Source: Piscinibacter sp. XHJ-5 | GTDB taxonomy: Bacteria; Pseudomonadota; Gammaproteobacteria; Burkholderiales; Burkholderiaceae_C | Direction: 5' to 3' | Assembly: GCF_029855045.1 (NCBI RefSeq) | Contig: NZ_CP123228.1 | Location: forward strand, 3,224,001-3,288,000 | DNA: 64,000 nt | In this document: piece by piece, positions 62,796 to 64,000 of the stretch | How the letters are laid out: each line of letters starts with the position of its first letter | Numbering within the stretch: the first letter of the stretch is position 1 | Translations under genes and position numbers: made by a program | The notes under the pieces: model-generated | The model's input: only the letters and a program-made list of their open reading frames with translations | The model's database searches: none | Told to the model about the DNA's origin: nothing

Positions 62796-63968
62796 CTAGG
62801 CCGCCGTGCCCAGAACCATGACCATGTAGGCCGACATCACGAGTCCGCCGGCCTGCAGCAGGCAGTTGCGCGCACCCTGCACCTGGCGCTCCCCGCATTC
62901 CCCGCGCAACTGGCGCACCGACTCGATCATCAGCGGCATGCCGAACATGCCGCCGTGGTTGAAAGACAGGCCGCCGCCCGAGGTGTTCATCGGGAATTCC
63001 CCGCCCGGCGCGACGCGTCCGCCTTGCACGAAGGCGCCGCTCTCGCCGCGGCCGCAGAAGCCCAGTTGCTCCAGGCCGATCAGCACGTTGATCGTGAATG
63101 CGTCGTAGATCTGCACGAGGTCGATGTCGTCACGGCGCAGGTCGGCACGCTCCAGCGCCAGCCGCCCCATGTCGGCGAGCACGCCGTTGTCGATCCAGTC
63201 GTCGGTGCCGAATGGCGTGGCGTGCTGGAGGTAGCGTTCGGCGAAGCCTTGCACCAGCACAGGCGGGCGGCGCAAATCGCGTGCGCGGTCGGCCCGCACC
63301 AGCACCACGGCGCCGGCGCTGTCGGTGACCTGGCAGATGTCGAGCTTGCGCAGCGGGTCGGCGACCAGCGGGGAGGCGAGGTAGTCCGCCATCGTCAGCG
63401 GCGCTTGGGCAACGGCGTTCGGGTTGAGCTGCGCCCAGCGCCGCGCCGCCAGCGCGACTTCGCCCAGGTCCTCTGCGCGCGTGCCGTGACGCTGCATGTG
63501 CAGGCGCGCCAGCATCGCGTAGAAGCCGATCGGACTCAGCATGCCATACGGGGCGACGAACTGGCCTGCCGGCATGCGGGCATCCTGGGCGTGACCCCCG
63601 CGCGAGCGGCTGCGGTCCAGGCGCTGCGTGCTGCCGTAGGTGATCAGCGCCACGTCGCACAGGCCGGCCTCCATCGCGGCCATCGCGTGAGCAACATGCG
63701 TGAGGTTCGATTGCCCGCCGACGACGGTGCTGTCGACATAGCGCGGGTGGAGCCCCATGTACTCGGTGACCAGCAGCCCCGCCGCGCGGTCGTCCCAGTG
63801 CGCGAACACGGCGTCGATGTCGGCGGCCCTCAGCCCCGCGTCGAGGATCGCCTGCCGCGCGGCTTCGCATTGCAGCGACAAGGCGGTGTCGCCCGGCTGT
63901 GCCTTGCCCATGCCCGCTTCGCCGACGCCGGCGATGGCGTAGCGTCCGCCCAGATCCTTGGGGTCCAT
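62796..63968 (-). CDS. Thiolase-like acyl-CoA acyltransferase (SCP-x/lipid-transfer type)
   Basis: The 390-residue protein belongs to the SCP2-thiolase branch: GVGEAGMGKAQPGDTALSL, VDSTVVGGQSNLTHVAHAM and LVQIYDAFTINVLI. A C-terminal SFNHGGMFGMPLMIESVRQLRG holds the catalytic His (NHGGMFG). The usual nucleophilic Cys near residue 90 is replaced in the NLTH segment (Ser/Asn), as in many members that pair with a DUF35 OB-fold protein and act as aldolases on side-chain-CoA. It is the first complete gene of the operon. A partner may be encoded just upstream, beyond the window edge. Confidence 0.87.
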   Translation of the reverse strand: MDPKDLGGRYAIAGVGEAGMGKAQPGDTALSLQCEAARQAILDAGLRAADIDAVFAHWDDRAAGLLVTEYMGLHPRYVDSTVVGGQSNLTHVAHAMAAMEAGLCDVALITYGSTQRLDRSRSRGGHAQDARMPAGQFVAPYGMLSPIGFYAMLARLHMQRHGTRAEDLGEVALAARRWAQLNPNAVAQAPLTMADYLASPLVADPLRKLDICQVTDSAGAVVLVRADRARDLRRPPVLVQGFAERYLQHATPFGTDDWIDNGVLADMGRLALERADLRRDDIDLVQIYDAFTINVLIGLEQLGFCGRGESGAFVQGGRVAPGGEFPMNTSGGGLSFNHGGMFGMPLMIESVRQLRGECGERQVQGARNCLLQAGGLVMSAYMVMVLGTAA

Positions 63969-63969
63969 G

Positions 63970-64000
63970 TCAGGCCCGCGCCGATGCGGCCGTGAGTTGC
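63970..64000 (-). CDS. C-terminal end of the upstream operon gene (cut by the window edge)
   Basis: A TGA at 63972-63970 ends a frame reading QLTAASARA into the window edge, one base before the thiolase start codon. Its spacing implies the same operon. A DUF35 OB-fold partner is commonly found in this position, but nine residues cannot show it. Confidence 0.35.
   Translation of the reverse strand, partial: QLTAASARA

Overview
The window is a high-GC chromosomal segment, most likely from a betaproteobacterium of the order Burkholderiales (Rhizobacter/Methylibium/Leptothrix-like). This rests on the GC-rich codon use, the type of glutamate-cysteine ligase, the copper-resistance operon layout, the long acyl-CoA dehydrogenase type and the REP-like hairpin family. 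No rRNA or tRNA gene, and no CRISPR array, was seen.

Positions 1-10,400 hold housekeeping and orphan genes: a 7TM diguanylate cyclase, small exported or membrane proteins, a 794-residue protein made of two copies of one unknown module, a DUF3750 lipoprotein coupled to a 28-codon ORF, an eroded ABC/HlyD remnant, gshA, and a DUF1801/YciI pair. Positions 10,600-20,300 are a copper-resistance island: a His/Cys-rich exported protein, a TolC-like lipoprotein, a multicopper oxidase, a cupredoxin, a CusF-like chaperone, the MerR-family regulator CueR, two Cu+ P-type ATPases and a CopZ-like protein. Four MerR/CueR-type promoters with 19-bp spacers punctuate it. Positions 20,300-28,500 carry a second diguanylate cyclase, a LivK-type binding protein, a 226-bp nested inverted-repeat element, an MFS exporter, an exported argininosuccinate-lyase-like protein and a sensor kinase. 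Positions 28,800-35,200 look like a D-amino-acid/amine module (two FAD oxidases, GNAT, RidA, DSD1-type PLP enzyme, divergent LysR). KatG and a MocR pseudogene follow.

Positions 39,068-45,610 form a convergent signalling locus. On the minus strand, an H-NOX nitric-oxide sensor, a cytoplasmic hybrid kinase, a receiver and a receiver-PP2C phosphatase are translationally coupled. On the plus strand lie an RsbW-like kinase, a STAS antagonist and a xanthine/uracil-type permease with a degenerate ATPase-like tail. I infer an NO-responsive partner switch.

From about 46,150 there is a Tn7/Tn5053-type transposition module (XRE regulator, DDE transposase, AAA+ ATPase, long TniQ-like protein) with repeated candidate transposase-binding sites on its left. 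It is followed by accessory genes (a second XRE, an orphan VbhA-like antitoxin, a propeller-like protein). The right end was not found. Positions 56,036-58,084 hold the most unusual set: a biotin-protein-ligase catalytic protein, overlapping by 4 nt with a cytoplasmic avidin/streptavidin-like protein, and converging on a separate gene for the glutaminase-like N-terminal domain of eukaryotic biotin ligases. A GntR regulator with a clear palindromic operator sits next to it. The window ends with a beta-oxidation operon on the minus strand (thiolase, enoyl-CoA hydratase, acyl-CoA dehydrogenase, dienoyl-CoA-reductase-like SDR, MaoC hydratase).
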